Source of the DNA: Owenia fusiformis
Lineage: Eukaryota > Annelida > Polychaeta > Sabellida > Oweniidae
Length of the DNA: 64,000 nucleotides
Direction: 5' to 3'
Assembly: GCA_903813345.2 (NCBI GenBank)
Contig: CAIIXF020000001.1
Coordinates: 2,480,001 to 2,544,000 of the forward strand
Position 1 is the first letter of the stretch, and each line of letters begins with the position of its first letter. Made by a program: the position numbers and the translations under genes. The notes under the pieces were generated by a model that was not told where the DNA came from, searched no databases, and was given only the letters and a program-made list of their open reading frames with translations. Positions 63,445 through 64,000 of the stretch are shown here, piece by piece.

Positions 63445-64000
63445 CTACCCATCATTACTTTCACTTTCATCATCACTGAAATTAATCTGTGAAGGCAAGG
63501 ACATAAAATTCATTAGACTCATGCCGCCACTAGGCTGGCTTGACCTACTGGCCTCTTGGAGTCGCCTCTGTACCTCTAAACCAAGCCTGTCTGACTCTTC
63601 ATGGATATTCTCATTGAGTTCCTGAAAGCGTTGCAATATGGAACCAAACGCAGGATTGGTGATGACTGCTGGATTTAGACCTGGTATGTTGGGAAGTGGA
63701 GCCTGAATGAGTGTGCTAGTGTCCGTTTCCATTGGGGTTTCAATTTCCCTTTCCACAGGGGTTTCAGGCTCCACTTGGGCTTCTTTTTCAATTGGGCTTT
63801 CAATGGCTTTAGTAAAGTGGGTTGGTGGATTTTCTTTCGTCTCAATTGGTTCTGACTTTATGGATGGCGAAATACTTTCAGATGACTGTATCTCAGTGCC
63901 TAATAAGGAATGTGGAGTGGGTTTGGCAACAAGATTGGGTAAGCCTGGTTTTGGAATGAGGGTAGGCATTCTGGTGGGCGGTTTATTGGTGGAGGGTTGA
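63445..64000 (-). CDS. C-terminal part of an unrecognised acidic, proline-rich protein (runs off the window)
   Basis: The frame is open from the window edge (reading QPSTNKPPTRMPTL) to the stop at 63445, about 184 residues. Proline-rich start (PTLIPKPGLPN), then psi-K-x-E motif IKSEP, then a Glu/Pro/Thr repeat region (EAQVEPETPVEREIETPMET). A predicted helix follows (ILQRFQELNENIHEESDRLG and LEVQRRLQEA), then SGGMSLMNFMSLPSQI and an acidic end NFSDDESESNDG. No family recognised. Composition suggests a nuclear regulatory protein. The ATG at 63969 need not be the start; the exon probably continues upstream. Confidence 0.6.
   Translation of the reverse strand, partial: QPSTNKPPTRMPTLIPKPGLPNLVAKPTPHSLLGTEIQSSESISPSIKSEPIETKENPPTHFTKAIESPIEKEAQVEPETPVEREIETPMETDTSTLIQAPLPNIPGLNPAVITNPAFGSILQRFQELNENIHEESDRLGLEVQRRLQEASRSSQPSGGMSLMNFMSLPSQINFSDDESESNDG

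Overview
This is a window of animal nuclear DNA: AT-rich, with spliced genes and abundant interspersed repeats. Short exons, metazoan-only gene families (DEG/ENaC channels, an axonemal dynein intermediate chain) and many short repeats with tandemly repeated cores suggest a lophotrochozoan, most likely a bivalve or other mollusc. The species itself cannot be read from the sequence.

Layout: (1) 1-4.7 kb: the last seven exons of DNAI4/WDR78 (+). (2) 4.7-7.0 kb: repeats. (3) 7.07-9.4 kb: a large exon (-) encoding an 11-finger C2H2 protein with four AT-hooks, facing a duplicated promoter region. (4) 10.9-43 kb: the complete nucleoporin Nup155 gene (+), with 33 coding exons summing to 1403 codons plus a stop. 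Its introns hold a mariner element, a hAT element, a long tandem-repeat element rich in AGGTCA half-sites, and an array of duplicated 3' splice sites. Intron 23 (10.3 kb) contains two nested, antisense, intronless DEG/ENaC channel genes and a fossil DIRS-like retroelement ORF. (5) 43-49 kb: no gene seen; probably UTRs plus repeats. (6) 49.27-53.65 kb: an hnRNP A/B gene (-) with eight coding exons and 549 aa. (7) 56.92-58.59 kb: an HP1 (CBX1/3/5-type) gene (+), 173 aa, head-to-head with the hnRNP gene. (8) 59-63 kb: repeats. (9) 63.4-64 kb: the C-terminal end of an unrecognised acidic protein (-) running out of the window.

Most striking points: the hnRNP A/B-HP1 divergent pair mirrors the vertebrate HNRNPA2B1-CBX3 and HNRNPA1-CBX5 pairs, so this looks like an ancient linkage. 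Nup155 intron 25 carries eight copies of a 67-bp unit made of a 3' splice site plus the start of exon 26, and only the last copy keeps the reading frame. A 761-bp near-perfect foldback flanked by TTAA lies upstream of the HP1 start codon, probably in its first intron.

Exon models were built by eye from splice signals, frame continuity and recalled family sequences. The complete models (Nup155, hnRNP A/B, HP1) and the DNAI4 fragment all sum to an intact frame. Transcription starts, UTR exons and repeat boundaries are less certain.
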